64,000 bases of DNA from Prevotella melaninogenica (GTDB lineage Bacteria > Bacteroidota > Bacteroidia > Bacteroidales > Bacteroidaceae). The stretch spans positions 930,001 to 994,000 of the forward strand of contig NZ_CP072350.1 of assembly GCF_018127965.1 (NCBI RefSeq). Direction: 5' to 3'. A program made the position numbers and the translations under genes. Shown here one piece after another: positions 1 through 8,516 of the stretch. Positions within the stretch are counted from its first letter, which is position 1. Each line of letters starts with the position of its first letter. Below the pieces are notes generated by a model. That model did no database searches and was not told the DNA's origin. It saw only the letters and a program-made list of their open reading frames with translations.

Positions 1-528
1 GTGCTCTTGGTGAATAGTGCTATTGATCATAGTCTTAACAGTCCGTTAGAGCATAGTCTTTTGAACGCAAACTTTGAAGCAAAGGACGTGAAAGGTAAGA
101 TGTTAAACAATCCAGAGGTACCTGCTTTGCAGAATGTCTTTAATATCTATTCGGGCATTTCATACATGAATATACTCACAACAGGGCAAGGTGTAGTTAT
201 ATTCCGTTCTTCTGCAGACATCAGTCAACTGAAACTTACTTATAAGTTTGGCAAGACAAGCGGTACACAGTATGGACTTCTACCAAAGCGTTATATCATT
301 GATGGTGTTGATTTCCTTCGTCATAAGGCAACAGGAACGGATGTTGGTGAGAAGCGACTTTACAATGACATTGATGCTGGTTATATAAGTATTAATGCCA
401 CAGCAGGTCTGTCGGGTGAGGTTGTTTATCGTAAGACAGCTTCTACAGCAGCAGGCGGACATAACATTCTCATGGATACAAATAATAGTACTAATGATTT
501 TGAGGTGTCAACATCGGTTACTCCATAA
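1..528 (+). CDS. C-terminal part of an exported DUF4876-like protein (5' end outside window)
   Basis: The reading frame is open from the first base of the window, so this is taken as the 3' part of a longer gene and the GTG at position 1 as an internal codon. The 175 visible residues have no catalytic motif. The tail, with a DAGY segment followed by an RKT element and a DTNNSTNDF motif, resembles the C-terminus of DUF4876 proteins of Bacteroidales; this family call is from memory. The gene ends 12 bp before an outer-membrane barrel gene on the same strand, suggesting one operon of an exported protein and its barrel partner. Substrate unknown. Confidence 0.5.
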   Translation: MLLVNSAIDHSLNSPLEHSLLNANFEAKDVKGKMLNNPEVPALQNVFNIYSGISYMNILTTGQGVVIFRSSADISQLKLTYKFGKTSGTQYGLLPKRYIIDGVDFLRHKATGTDVGEKRLYNDIDAGYISINATAGLSGEVVYRKTASTAAGGHNILMDTNNSTNDFEVSTSVTP

Positions 529-540
529 TATTAATTCCGT

Positions 541-2214
541 ATGTCATCGTCAATCATTACTTATATTAACGATCAGTTTATGAATACTTCACATATAGTT
601 TTAGGCTTATCCAAGCTTGCACAATCCTCACTGCGAAGAGGCTGGGGGAGGCTTTTCTTATTGCTGTTTACGCTCCCTACAATGGCACAAACGCCTTCTG
701 ACTCTCTTATGGATGAGGCTGAATATCGCTTTGCAAGTCTTACACAACTCTGGCATAATACAAACAACGCTTCAGGACTATCTCTTGATGATTCCTCAAA
801 CAGAGGATTTGCATCCGTAGGATTCAGTCATCGAGGTGGTGACTATCATCGTGTGCAGGAAGGGGGAGCAATGAATAACCTGCAGTTCTTTACGGAACGT
901 TATCAGAAAATAGGCAGATATCTTTACAGTTATGGTAAGGTAGATTTTAATCTTGGTCGTACAAAAGATCGTGCCTTTGCTGACCAATATCGCCCTTACA
1001 ACTCTAATCCTTACCAGTCGGGCAGTGCTATTGCTGGAAGTTACGACCATCAGAACTTTGATATTACGGCATCAGTGGGTACGGTTGGTTTCTCTGGATG
1101 GCGCTTCGGTATGCAGCTTAACTATCAGTTGGGCGACCTTTCCCGACTTCGTGACCCTCGTTCTCGTTCGCAACTTCTTGATTATCGACTGACACCAGCT
1201 GTTTCTTACACGATGGGAAACCATACACTCGGCTTGTCAGGTTACTATGATCGTCGTAAGGAGAAGATGGGTCCGTTGGTAACAGTACAGAGTGACGCTA
1301 CGTTGACCTATTACCTTCTCTCTGGTATGGAGAATGCAACTGGTACAATTGGTGGATATTCAAGTTTTAATCGTGAGTGGGTGAACCACCAATTAGGGAC
1401 AGAATTTGATTATGGATACCGTTCAGCACGCTTTCAGACATTGAATAGTTTTGGTATAAGTCGTGGTGAAGAGTATGCTTATGGTACTTATAAATATGAG
1501 CCAGGCAGATACTTTACTTACCGATACAACGCTCAATCACAAAATCGTTTGTACACGGGTACAATCTTACATCAAGCCGATTTCTGTCTGGATTGGCAGC
1601 AAAGCTATGCAAATGAATATCGTCAGCAGTTGATAATCAAGAATGATCCACAGATAGGAACGACTTCTTACACCTATGAGAAGCAATTAGAATTCCGCAA
1701 ACGCTATCAGGTTCGTACGTTCGACTTCGCTTTCCGCTATCGTGCTAACTTCATTAACACTACTTCAATAGCAGGGAGTCGATACTTGACATCTTCTATT
1801 AAAGGCTATACTGGCTTTTTAATTGATACGCATAAGGCAAGCAATCGTCATCTTTTGCCGCTATCATCGTCTGATTATAGCCGTGTGAACTTCCAATTAG
1901 AGCATGGTATCTCGCTGTTTAAGCAACGTCTTACAGCAGATGTAACTCTCGGTTATAGTCTTTCTACACGTGCTGACCTTGAATTGGCAGATGATACTTC
2001 CATCCTCGCAGAGCGTGTCTTACTGAAAGACTTACCTTATTATGATGCCAATCTCCTTCATGGAAGTCTACAGGTGATGTATCAGTTTCCACTGACTATA
2101 AAGAAATCGCGTGCTATGTGGTTTGTGAAAGCCTTTGGAGACTTTACTTCTGCCAATACTGCTGGACATCCAAACCTGTATAACATTGGTTTTAGTGTAG
2201 GTTTGTTTAACTGA
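541..2214 (+). CDS. Outer-membrane beta-barrel protein, DUF6850-like
   Basis: This 557-residue protein has an N-terminal hydrophobic stretch (about residues 39-48) ending in a plausible cleavage site after TMAQ. The rest is rich in alternating aromatic and polar residues typical of transmembrane beta strands and ends in a strand finishing GLFN. The pattern matches the DUF6850 outer-membrane proteins of Bacteroidales. No plug domain or TonB box is visible. ATG at 541 is the longest start; ATG at 580 is an alternative that keeps the signal peptide. It follows the DUF4876-like gene by 12 bp and is followed by a strong terminator. Function is otherwise unknown. Confidence 0.65.
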   Translation: MSSSIITYINDQFMNTSHIVLGLSKLAQSSLRRGWGRLFLLLFTLPTMAQTPSDSLMDEAEYRFASLTQLWHNTNNASGLSLDDSSNRGFASVGFSHRGGDYHRVQEGGAMNNLQFFTERYQKIGRYLYSYGKVDFNLGRTKDRAFADQYRPYNSNPYQSGSAIAGSYDHQNFDITASVGTVGFSGWRFGMQLNYQLGDLSRLRDPRSRSQLLDYRLTPAVSYTMGNHTLGLSGYYDRRKEKMGPLVTVQSDATLTYYLLSGMENATGTIGGYSSFNREWVNHQLGTEFDYGYRSARFQTLNSFGISRGEEYAYGTYKYEPGRYFTYRYNAQSQNRLYTGTILHQADFCLDWQQSYANEYRQQLIIKNDPQIGTTSYTYEKQLEFRKRYQVRTFDFAFRYRANFINTTSIAGSRYLTSSIKGYTGFLIDTHKASNRHLLPLSSSDYSRVNFQLEHGISLFKQRLTADVTLGYSLSTRADLELADDTSILAERVLLKDLPYYDANLLHGSLQVMYQFPLTIKKSRAMWFVKAFGDFTSANTAGHPNLYNIGFSVGLFN

Positions 2215-2261
2215 TATTGTAATCTGAGGAAGCATACTTCCTTATTCAAATGATATATTAT

Positions 2262-2306
2262 AACAATCCCGTGGTTTCTCTTTTGGAAATCACGGGATTG
2301 TTCTTT
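2262..2306 (+). terminator. Intrinsic terminator after the DUF6850-like gene
   Basis: The arms AACAATCCCGTG and CACGGGATTGTT form a 12-bp GC-containing stem followed by CTTTT, 48 bp after the stop of the barrel gene. Confidence 0.85.
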
Positions 2307-2387
2307 TGAGACTGACTTATAATACTTAAACAATATTTGAGTCATAAGATGCTATCATCTTGACAAGCTATTGTAAAGTAATAAGCC

Positions 2388-2440
2388 GTTAGCACCATTG
2401 GTGTTAAGCCTTCGCACCACATGTGCGGGGCGTTAGCACG
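2388..2440. repeat. Double-hairpin palindromic repeat (ATTGGTG family, copy 1)
   Basis: The word GTTAGCAC occurs at 2388 and again at 2432. Between them lie two hairpins: one around CACCATTGGTG (2389-2407) and one with CGCAC/GTGCG arms (2413-2427). Positions 2397-2415 match the last 19 bases of the window at 17 of 19 positions, and related words occur near 39956. Confidence 0.6.
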
Positions 2441-2465
2441 ATGATAAAAGAAGAGTTGATAGTCT

Positions 2466-2813
2466 TTAGTTTTTATGCTTACAAGGGCATATAGACTCGT
2501 CTTTGCTAAGTTTTTCGTAGTGTTCCTTACGTTTAGGATTCATCGGGAACCATCCTTTTAAGACACGCTTCTCCTGCGAGATGAGCTCACCAATTCCCCA
2601 AAGGAATGAAGCTCCAAGGACACCGAGTAGCGCAGACCAGAAGATACTTTGTACAAACAAGGCGGCTACACAGCAAGCAATACCCGCTATGAGCCATAGC
2701 CACCAAGGTTTTATACCAAAATAATACTCTGTTTTTATAACGAGTGGATGACAAAGTCCAATGATTAAAAACGTACATACAGCAAGGAGTATACCTTCAA
2801 AATTTAAATCCAT
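2466..2813 (-). CDS. DUF4491 family small membrane protein
   Basis: The protein has 115 residues with three hydrophobic segments (about residues 5-23, 37-53 and 56-75). A GIKPWW motif follows the first, and the tail is basic and Cys-containing (CPCKHKN). Size and layout fit the DUF4491 family of Bacteroidales, whose function is unknown. It is a single-gene unit, with a TATTTTTG -7 element about 95 bp upstream on the same strand. It points towards the preceding barrel gene. Confidence 0.7.
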   Translation of the reverse strand: MDLNFEGILLAVCTFLIIGLCHPLVIKTEYYFGIKPWWLWLIAGIACCVAALFVQSIFWSALLGVLGASFLWGIGELISQEKRVLKGWFPMNPKRKEHYEKLSKDESICPCKHKN

Positions 2814-2906
2814 TTATGTAAAATTTCAAGATTAAATATAATTCTTACATTGAGAAATATGCTATCGAACATATTATTCTTAGCAAAACCTCGGTTTATA
2901 TAGCTG

Positions 2907-2914
2907 CAAAAATA
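2907..2914 (-). promoter_or_regulatory. -7 promoter element for the DUF4491 gene
   Basis: The reverse strand reads TATTTTTG, matching the Bacteroidetes TAnnTTTG consensus, in the spacer shared with the divergent phosphohexomutase gene. Confidence 0.5.
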
Positions 2915-2958
2915 CAAAAAAAAATCTATTTGCAAGTGTCTTTCTCAGAATTATTGAT

Positions 2959-2966
2959 TACATTTG
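2959..2966 (+). promoter_or_regulatory. -7 promoter element for phosphohexomutase
   Basis: TACATTTG matches TAnnTTTG and lies 35 bp before the ATG at 3002. Confidence 0.6.
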
Positions 2967-3001
2967 CAAATACAAGTTGTAAATAAGAAAATACTTAAAT
3001 T

Positions 3002-4747
3002 ATGAACAATAACCAAACACTCATCGCACAATGCGAAGAGAAAGCAAGACAGTGGCTGTCTCCTGCTTTTGATGAAGAAACTCGTTCTGCCGTTGAGGCT
3101 ATGATTAACAATGACGATAAGGCTGACCTTATTGAGTCTTTTTATAAGGATTTAGAGTTTGGTACAGGTGGACTTCGTGGTATTATGGGCGCAGGTTCTA
3201 ATCGTATGAATATCTATACCGTCGGTATGGCAACTCAAGGCTTTGCTAATTATCTGAAGATTAACTTCAAGGATAAGGAGCAGATTAGTGTAGTTGTTTG
3301 CCACGACTGCCGTAACAATTCTCGTCTCTTTGCTGAGACCGTTGCTAATATCTTCTCAGCTAATGGCATAAAGGTTTATCTTTTTGATGATCTTCGTCCT
3401 ACACCAGAGTGTTCTTTTGCTATTCGTCATTTGAAGGCACAGGCAGGTGTGAATATTACTGCAAGTCATAATCCACGTGAGTACAATGGTTATAAGGCTT
3501 ATTGGGATGATGGTGCACAGGTACTTGCGCCACATGACAAGGGTATTATCGACGAAGTAAACAAGGTTAAGGTTGAGGATGTAAAGTTCGAAGGCAATAA
3601 GGCGTTGATTCAGATTATCGGCGAGGATGTTGATAAGGTTTATTTGGAGCAGGTAAAGACTATCAGCATTGACCCACAGGTAATCAAGAATCAGCATGAT
3701 CTTAAGATTGTCTATACTCCTCTGCATGGTGCTGGTCGCGTAATGATTCCACGTGCATTGGCTTCTTGGGGCTTTGACAATGTTCATTGTGTGAAGGAGC
3801 AGATGGTTAAAGATGGTAACTTCCCAACTGTTGACCGTCCAAACCCAGAGATAGCAGAGGCTTTGACACTTGGCTTGCGTGATGCAAAGGCTCTCGATGC
3901 TGATATCTTGATGGCTTCTGACCCAGATGCTGACCGTGTAGGTATGGCTTGTAAGAATAGTGATGGCGAGTGGGTACTGATTAATGGTAACCAAACCTGT
4001 CTTATTTTCTTGTGGTATATCATTACAAATCGTCAGGCTGTGGGCAAGATGAAGCCAACAGACTTTATCGTAAAGACTATTGTTACAACAGAGGTTATCC
4101 GCAAGATTGCAGAGAAACAGCACGTTGAGATGCGTGATTGCTACACTGGTTTCAAGTGGATTGCACGTGAGATTGCACTCTCTGAGGGTAAGCAGCAGTA
4201 TATCGGTGGTGGTGAGGAAAGCTACGGTTTCCTTGCAGAAGACTTTGTACGCGATAAGGATGCTGTAAGTGCTTGTGCTTTATTGGCTGAGATTTGTGCA
4301 TACGCAAAGGATCATGGTAAGACGTTATATGATATTCTTATGGATATCTATATGGAATATGGCTACAGCCACGAGTTTACTATCAATGTCGAGCGTCCGG
4401 GTAAGAGTGGTGCTGACGAGATTCAGCAGATGATGAAGAACTTCCGTTCTAATCCTCCTAAGGAGCTTGGCGGTAGTGTCATCGATGTTTATAAGGACTT
4501 CCAGAGTCTTGAGATTACAAAGGCTGACGGTTCTAAGGAGAAGATGGATATGCCTGATACAAGCAATGTTCTCCAGTGGTTCTGCACAGATGGTACTAAA
4601 GTTAGTGTACGTCCATCAGGTACTGAGCCAAAGATTAAGTTCTATCTTGAGATAAAGGATACAATGAATTCTGCTTTTGACTTCCCTGCTTGCGAGCAGC
4701 GTGCAGCTGTAAAGATTGAGGCTATTAAGAAGAGCTTGGGTTTGTAA
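3002..4747 (+). CDS. Phospho-sugar mutase (phosphoglucomutase/phosphomannomutase)
   Basis: This cytoplasmic enzyme of the alpha-D-phosphohexomutase superfamily (581 residues) interconverts hexose 1- and 6-phosphates. That activity feeds glycogen and nucleotide-sugar synthesis. All four signature sites are visible: the phosphoserine loop TASHNP (Ser155), the metal loop DPDADRVG (about residue 310), the sugar-binding GGEESYG, and the phosphate-binding RPSGTEPKIK near the C-terminus. Length fits the long eukaryote/Firmicutes-like subgroup. It has its own promoter and terminator. It could supply mannose 1-phosphate for the GDP-fucose genes at 32-34 kb, but whether glucose or mannose is preferred cannot be read from the sequence. 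Confidence 0.93.
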   Translation: MNNNQTLIAQCEEKARQWLSPAFDEETRSAVEAMINNDDKADLIESFYKDLEFGTGGLRGIMGAGSNRMNIYTVGMATQGFANYLKINFKDKEQISVVVCHDCRNNSRLFAETVANIFSANGIKVYLFDDLRPTPECSFAIRHLKAQAGVNITASHNPREYNGYKAYWDDGAQVLAPHDKGIIDEVNKVKVEDVKFEGNKALIQIIGEDVDKVYLEQVKTISIDPQVIKNQHDLKIVYTPLHGAGRVMIPRALASWGFDNVHCVKEQMVKDGNFPTVDRPNPEIAEALTLGLRDAKALDADILMASDPDADRVGMACKNSDGEWVLINGNQTCLIFLWYIITNRQAVGKMKPTDFIVKTIVTTEVIRKIAEKQHVEMRDCYTGFKWIAREIALSEGKQQYIGGGEESYGFLAEDFVRDKDAVSACALLAEICAYAKDHGKTLYDILMDIYMEYGYSHEFTINVERPGKSGADEIQQMMKNFRSNPPKELGGSVIDVYKDFQSLEITKADGSKEKMDMPDTSNVLQWFCTDGTKVSVRPSGTEPKIKFYLEIKDTMNSAFDFPACEQRAAVKIEAIKKSLGL

Positions 4748-4798
4748 TTGTCCATTTTTAGTCTTTGATAATATTTGCGAGGGCTTGATATTATAATT

Positions 4799-4846
4799 AA
4801 AACAGGAGTCTCTATAAATTTTTATTTGTGGAAACTCCTGTTTTTA
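4799..4846 (+). terminator. Intrinsic terminator after phosphohexomutase
   Basis: The arms AAAACAGGAGT and ACTCCTGTTTT enclose an A/T-rich loop, and the closing arm runs into a T tract. Confidence 0.85.
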
Positions 4847-4960
4847 TTGTTCTATGCTCTTCTTGTATATAAATCTTTGGATAGCTTTCTGTCTCTTTTA
4901 GCGGGCTACGCTATTTGATATTTTAGCCTTTTAAGTCATAGATTATTTAGTCTCTTGTAA

Positions 4961-5314
4961 ATGAAAAAGAGTGATATTGTTTCAATTATTCAAGATAATG
5001 ATATTTCCGAATATTATTCCTTGAAGCATTTAGGTATAGAAGGTTATGCTTTTCCAGATCAAGAAGCACTTAAAATAGTTCAACTATGCAAACTTTCATT
5101 GATTCCAATCTTAGGTGGTGATGTATATCGTTTGAATGATTCTATAATAGAGGTCTTAGATGATAATTGGTATTATGATAGGACTCTAAGTGAGTCATAT
5201 TATAATTACGTGCAAAACAGTTGTAATAAATCTGAGTCTTACATAAGGACTTACAAAAATCATTCTTGTGATAAACCTTTATTTTCCTTTGTCATAGGAG
5301 ATCAATTAAAATAA
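4961..5314 (+). CDS. Imm40-like immunity protein (orphan)
   Basis: The protein has 117 residues with no signal peptide or membrane segment, so it is probably cytosolic. The middle contains a helix (EALKIVQLCK) followed by IPILGGDVYRL. A GGDVY-type motif after an EAL-containing helix is the feature I associate with immunity protein 40 (Imm40) of polymorphic toxin systems; this rests on motif recall only. No toxin gene lies beside it: upstream is a housekeeping mutase and downstream is convergent clpC. The gene is more AT-rich than its neighbours, which suggests transfer. It could instead be an unrelated small protein. Confidence 0.5.
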   Translation: MKKSDIVSIIQDNDISEYYSLKHLGIEGYAFPDQEALKIVQLCKLSLIPILGGDVYRLNDSIIEVLDDNWYYDRTLSESYYNYVQNSCNKSESYIRTYKNHSCDKPLFSFVIGDQLK

Positions 5315-5483
5315 TCGAATACTTTTAGAAAAGGCAGTGCAGTTATTGGTTGATTAGGTGGTTCAGGCACAGTTTTAGAATGAAAGCTAAAGTAGAATTT
5401 GAACGCAGGGATTAGAAGTATCATTACAAAACAGCTGAGTGTTCTACATGTTTTTTCTTAAAAAAGATCCTTTTTTACCGTGT

Positions 5484-5663
5484 CTGTAACTTTCAGTCAA
5501 TCAATGTGTTGTAAAATAGCATAAGAAAAGGTGCTTAGTTAGACGCTAACTAAGCACCTTTAAGGCTTCAATTAAGCATCTTTTGAACGTCAATTAAGGC
5601 TTAATTGGAAAGCAACTAAGCGTCAATTCATTCTTTAAAGATGACTTTTATATTACAAATTTG
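5484..5663 (-). repeat. ~180-bp phased-palindrome element, copy A (reverse orientation)
   Basis: From left to right the copy has a cap region (5484-5520, starting CTGTAAC), then units at 5526-5546, 5547-5569, 5570-5591, 5592-5613 and from 5614, then a head containing TATTACAAAT (5651-5660). The first two units together form a perfect hairpin with 16-bp arms and a 3-base loop at 5527-5561. The copy fills the space between two convergent genes, where the hairpin could also terminate transcription. No gene is seen in 5315-5699. Confidence 0.8.
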
Positions 5664-5699
5664 GTAAGGGTAGGAGGTGATAATTCCTTCCCTTGGACT

Positions 5700-8243
5700 T
5701 TATTCAGCCGATACAATATCAAACTTTAGTTTCTCACTATCTTTCTCTTTAGATACTTCGATAGTGTCACCAGCCTTGATTTCGCCAGAGAGAATCAGTT
5801 CGCTCAGTCCGTCCTCGATATGGTTTTGGATAGCACGCTTCAATGGACGCGCACCAAACTGAACATCATATCCCTTGCTTGCAACGAACTCCTTAGCTTC
5901 ATCTGTTATCTCCATCTCGTAGCCTAATTCATGCACACGCTTGAACAAACCCTTGAGTTCAATGTTGATAATCTTCTTGATAGCTTCGAGGTCGAGTTGG
6001 TCGAAAGTGATAATCTCGTCCAAACGGTTGAGAAACTCTGGTGCGAACTGCTTGCTAAGACTTTTCTGAATGATAGCACGAGCACGCTCCTTGTCGCCCT
6101 CACTCTGTGAAAGGCCATTCAAGTTAGTAGCCTTAAAGCCGACACCCTGTCCGAATTCCTTCAGCTGACGTGTACCCGCATTTGATGTCATGATAATCAC
6201 CGTGTTGCGGAAGTCTATCAAACGACCGTTACCATCAGTCAATCGACCTTCATCGAGTACCTGCAAAAGCATGTTGAATACGTTACCATGTGCCTTCTCT
6301 ATCTCATCAAGTAAGACAATAGAGTAGGGATGACGGCGTACTTTCTCTGTCAACTGTCCGCCTTCATCATAGCCAACGTATCCTGGAGGCGCACCAACAA
6401 GGCGAGAGGTGTTGAAACTTTCTGTATATTCGCTCATATCAATGCGTATCAAAGCATTGGCAGAACCAAACATCATCTCAGCAAGTCGCTTGGCAAGATA
6501 AGTCTTACCCACACCCGTAGGACCTAAGAACATAAACGCACCGATAGGGTGGTTAGGGTCTTTCAAACCTACACGGTTACGCTGAATAGCCTTTACCATC
6601 TTGTCGATGGCTGCATCTTGTGCAATAACAACCTGCTTGAGTTCAGCATCCATATTCTTCAATCGGATGCCTTCTGCCTCCTGCATGCGCTGTACCGGTA
6701 CGCCTGTCATCATAGAGACAACATCAGCAATGGCTTCTTCATTGATTTCAACCTTATCTTCGGTATCACCTTTCTGCCATTTCTCCTGCTCCTCTTTGAG
6801 CGTCTTTTCCAATTCAGTCTGCTTATCACGGAAACTTGCAGCCAACTCAAAGTTCTGATTCTTTACAGCAGCTTGCTTCTTCTCTTGCGCTATTTCAATG
6901 TCTTTCTGAATATCGAGAATAGTCTGTGGCACCTTTACATGTTGCAGATGAATACGTGAACCTGCTTCGTCGATGATGTCTATCGCCTTATCAGGGAAGA
7001 ATCTATCAGTGATATATCTGTCTGCATACTTCACACAAGCCTTCAGCGCATCCTCTGTATAACTTACATGATGATGTGCTTCGTATCGATCTTTTATATT
7101 CTCAAGAATCTGTAATGTCTCTTCAACTGTTGTTGGCTCAACCTGTACCTTTTGGAAACGACGCTCTAAGGCACCGTCTTTCTCGATAGACTTACGATAT
7201 TCGTCAAGTGTCGTTGCACCGATACATTGTATAGTACCTCTTGCCAAGGCTGGTTTGAGGATATTAGCAGCATCCATTGAACCTGGTGAAGAACCTGCTC
7301 CGATGAGTGTGTGAATCTCATCAATAAAGACGATAATGTCTGGATTCTGTTCGATTTCCTTAATCAATGCACGGATACGCTCCTCAAATTGACCACGATA
7401 CTTTGTTCCAGCCACGACAGCTGTCAAGTCAAGTGTGATGACACGTTTGTTAAAGAGAATTGGAGAGGTGAGATGCTTCACAATAAGTTGTGCTAAACCC
7501 TCAACAATAGCACTCTTACCAACACCTGGTTCACCAATGAGAATAGGATTATTCTTCTTTCTTCTGCCAAGAATCTCACTGACACGCATAATCTCTTTCT
7601 CTCTACCTACAACAGGGTCGAGTTTTCCCTCGGTAGCTGCTTGAGTAAGATCGGTACCGAAACTATCGAGTACGGGTGTCTTTGATTTTGTACGTGGAGC
7701 CTGTGTTGTCTTGGCATTATTGCTGCCTTCCGACGATGAAGATGACATCATATCATCATCCATTTCTTCCTCGTCAGCCATTCCTATACCATTCTTTGGT
7801 TGGTTTGCGCGTTGTTGTAACATCGATATTGCGTTGTTATAATTGAATCCATTTTCTTCCATTACCTTCTTTGCACCATTATTAGAAGAATCATGCAATA
7901 TTGCAAGGAAGAGATGAAGGATATCTACTGTCTGTGCATGTTGTATACGTGCCTCAAGTACAGCTAATTTCAATATATTATTAGCCTGCTCGTTCAAAAG
8001 CATATCAGGCACATAAGAAGTTGGGTCAATTGTTTCCTCCTGAAGTCTTCTTTCTATTTCTTTCTTTATATTGTCTATATCAACCTTCCATTGGTTGAAT
8101 AGTTCCCATACTGGTCCTGACTTCTCTCTCAGAATGGCGAGCATGATATGCTCAGGAGCAACCGACTCACTTGTCAGTCGTTCTGCTTCCTCTCTGCTGA
8201 ATGAAAGTATTTCAGAGACCTTTGGGGAGAATTGATTCATCAT
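5700..8243 (-). CDS. clpC: ClpC-type AAA+ unfoldase subunit of Clp protease
   Basis: This 847-residue chaperone unfolds proteins for ClpP. It has N-terminal Clp repeats (about 1-145) and an acidic/serine-rich linker (about 160-185). The first AAA+ module has Walker A GEPGVGKS (about 238-244) and Walker B VFIDEIH. A UVR-like segment follows ([16 protein letters not shown]), then a second AAA+ module with GPTGVGKT, and the C-terminal D2-small domain. The middle UVR-like segment and overall length favour ClpC over ClpB or ClpA. It is a monocistronic minus-strand gene; the next minus-strand genes upstream end in their own terminator. Confidence 0.95.
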   Translation of the reverse strand: MMNQFSPKVSEILSFSREEAERLTSESVAPEHIMLAILREKSGPVWELFNQWKVDIDNIKKEIERRLQEETIDPTSYVPDMLLNEQANNILKLAVLEARIQHAQTVDILHLFLAILHDSSNNGAKKVMEENGFNYNNAISMLQQRANQPKNGIGMADEEEMDDDMMSSSSSEGSNNAKTTQAPRTKSKTPVLDSFGTDLTQAATEGKLDPVVGREKEIMRVSEILGRRKKNNPILIGEPGVGKSAIVEGLAQLIVKHLTSPILFNKRVITLDLTAVVAGTKYRGQFEERIRALIKEIEQNPDIIVFIDEIHTLIGAGSSPGSMDAANILKPALARGTIQCIGATTLDEYRKSIEKDGALERRFQKVQVEPTTVEETLQILENIKDRYEAHHHVSYTEDALKACVKYADRYITDRFFPDKAIDIIDEAGSRIHLQHVKVPQTILDIQKDIEIAQEKKQAAVKNQNFELAASFRDKQTELEKTLKEEQEKWQKGDTEDKVEINEEAIADVVSMMTGVPVQRMQEAEGIRLKNMDAELKQVVIAQDAAIDKMVKAIQRNRVGLKDPNHPIGAFMFLGPTGVGKTYLAKRLAEMMFGSANALIRIDMSEYTESFNTSRLVGAPPGYVGYDEGGQLTEKVRRHPYSIVLLDEIEKAHGNVFNMLLQVLDEGRLTDGNGRLIDFRNTVIIMTSNAGTRQLKEFGQGVGFKATNLNGLSQSEGDKERARAIIQKSLSKQFAPEFLNRLDEIITFDQLDLEAIKKIINIELKGLFKRVHELGYEMEITDEAKEFVASKGYDVQFGARPLKRAIQNHIEDGLSELILSGEIKAGDTIEVSKEKDSEKLKFDIVSAE

Positions 8244-8324
8244 ATCCTAACCTTTCTTTTCTTTACTTGTATCTGTGGACAATATGTCCTGTATTAGTAG
8301 GGTTTTATAAACAAAAGGTGTGCC

Positions 8325-8370
8325 AAAAACAAAGAATCGGACATACATGGGTGTTGTAAGTCCGATTCTA
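8325..8370 (-). terminator. Intrinsic terminator of the starch synthase/DUF4270 operon
   Basis: On the minus strand, AGAATCGGAC and GTCCGATTCT form a 10-bp stem followed by TTTGTTTTT, 15 bp after the stop of the 43-aa ORF. Confidence 0.8.
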
Positions 8371-8384
8371 CATTTTATATTCTA

Positions 8385-8516
8385 TTACAGTGCCTCGTCG
8401 TCAGGCTTCTGAAGTTTCGCTTTGGGCTGTCGTCCCAAGTACTTTTTCTTACGAAGCCAAGCCGCCTTGCGCTGCTCATATTCCTCACGATGACGTTCCA
8501 AGAAGTTATCTGCCAT
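8385..8516 (-). CDS. Short conserved-looking basic protein (43 aa)
   Basis: The ORF encodes a 43-residue, highly charged peptide (starts MADNFLERHREEYEQ, then a Lys/Arg-rich middle and an acidic end). Its ATG overlaps the end of the DUF4270 gene by 11 bp (AATGGCAGATAA carries both the start and the upstream stop), implying translational coupling. A strong terminator follows directly. Similar short charged ORFs occur in Bacteroidales, but no function is known to me. The coupled start and tight terminator are the main support for it being real. Confidence 0.6.
   Translation of the reverse strand: MADNFLERHREEYEQRKAAWLRKKKYLGRQPKAKLQKPDDEAL

Noticed and set aside
1..3. GTG at the first base as a true start codon
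   Set aside because: The frame runs to the window edge and there is no signal peptide, although the family is exported; the gene is treated as cut by the window.
3356..4123. 255-residue minus-strand ORF opposite the phosphohexomutase gene
   Set aside because: Shadow of a well-conserved gene; no motif or promoter of its own.
5526..5648. CRISPR array at the 22-bp unit arrays
   Set aside because: Units are degenerate and directly adjoining, with no identical repeats, no spacers of constant length and no cas genes in the window.
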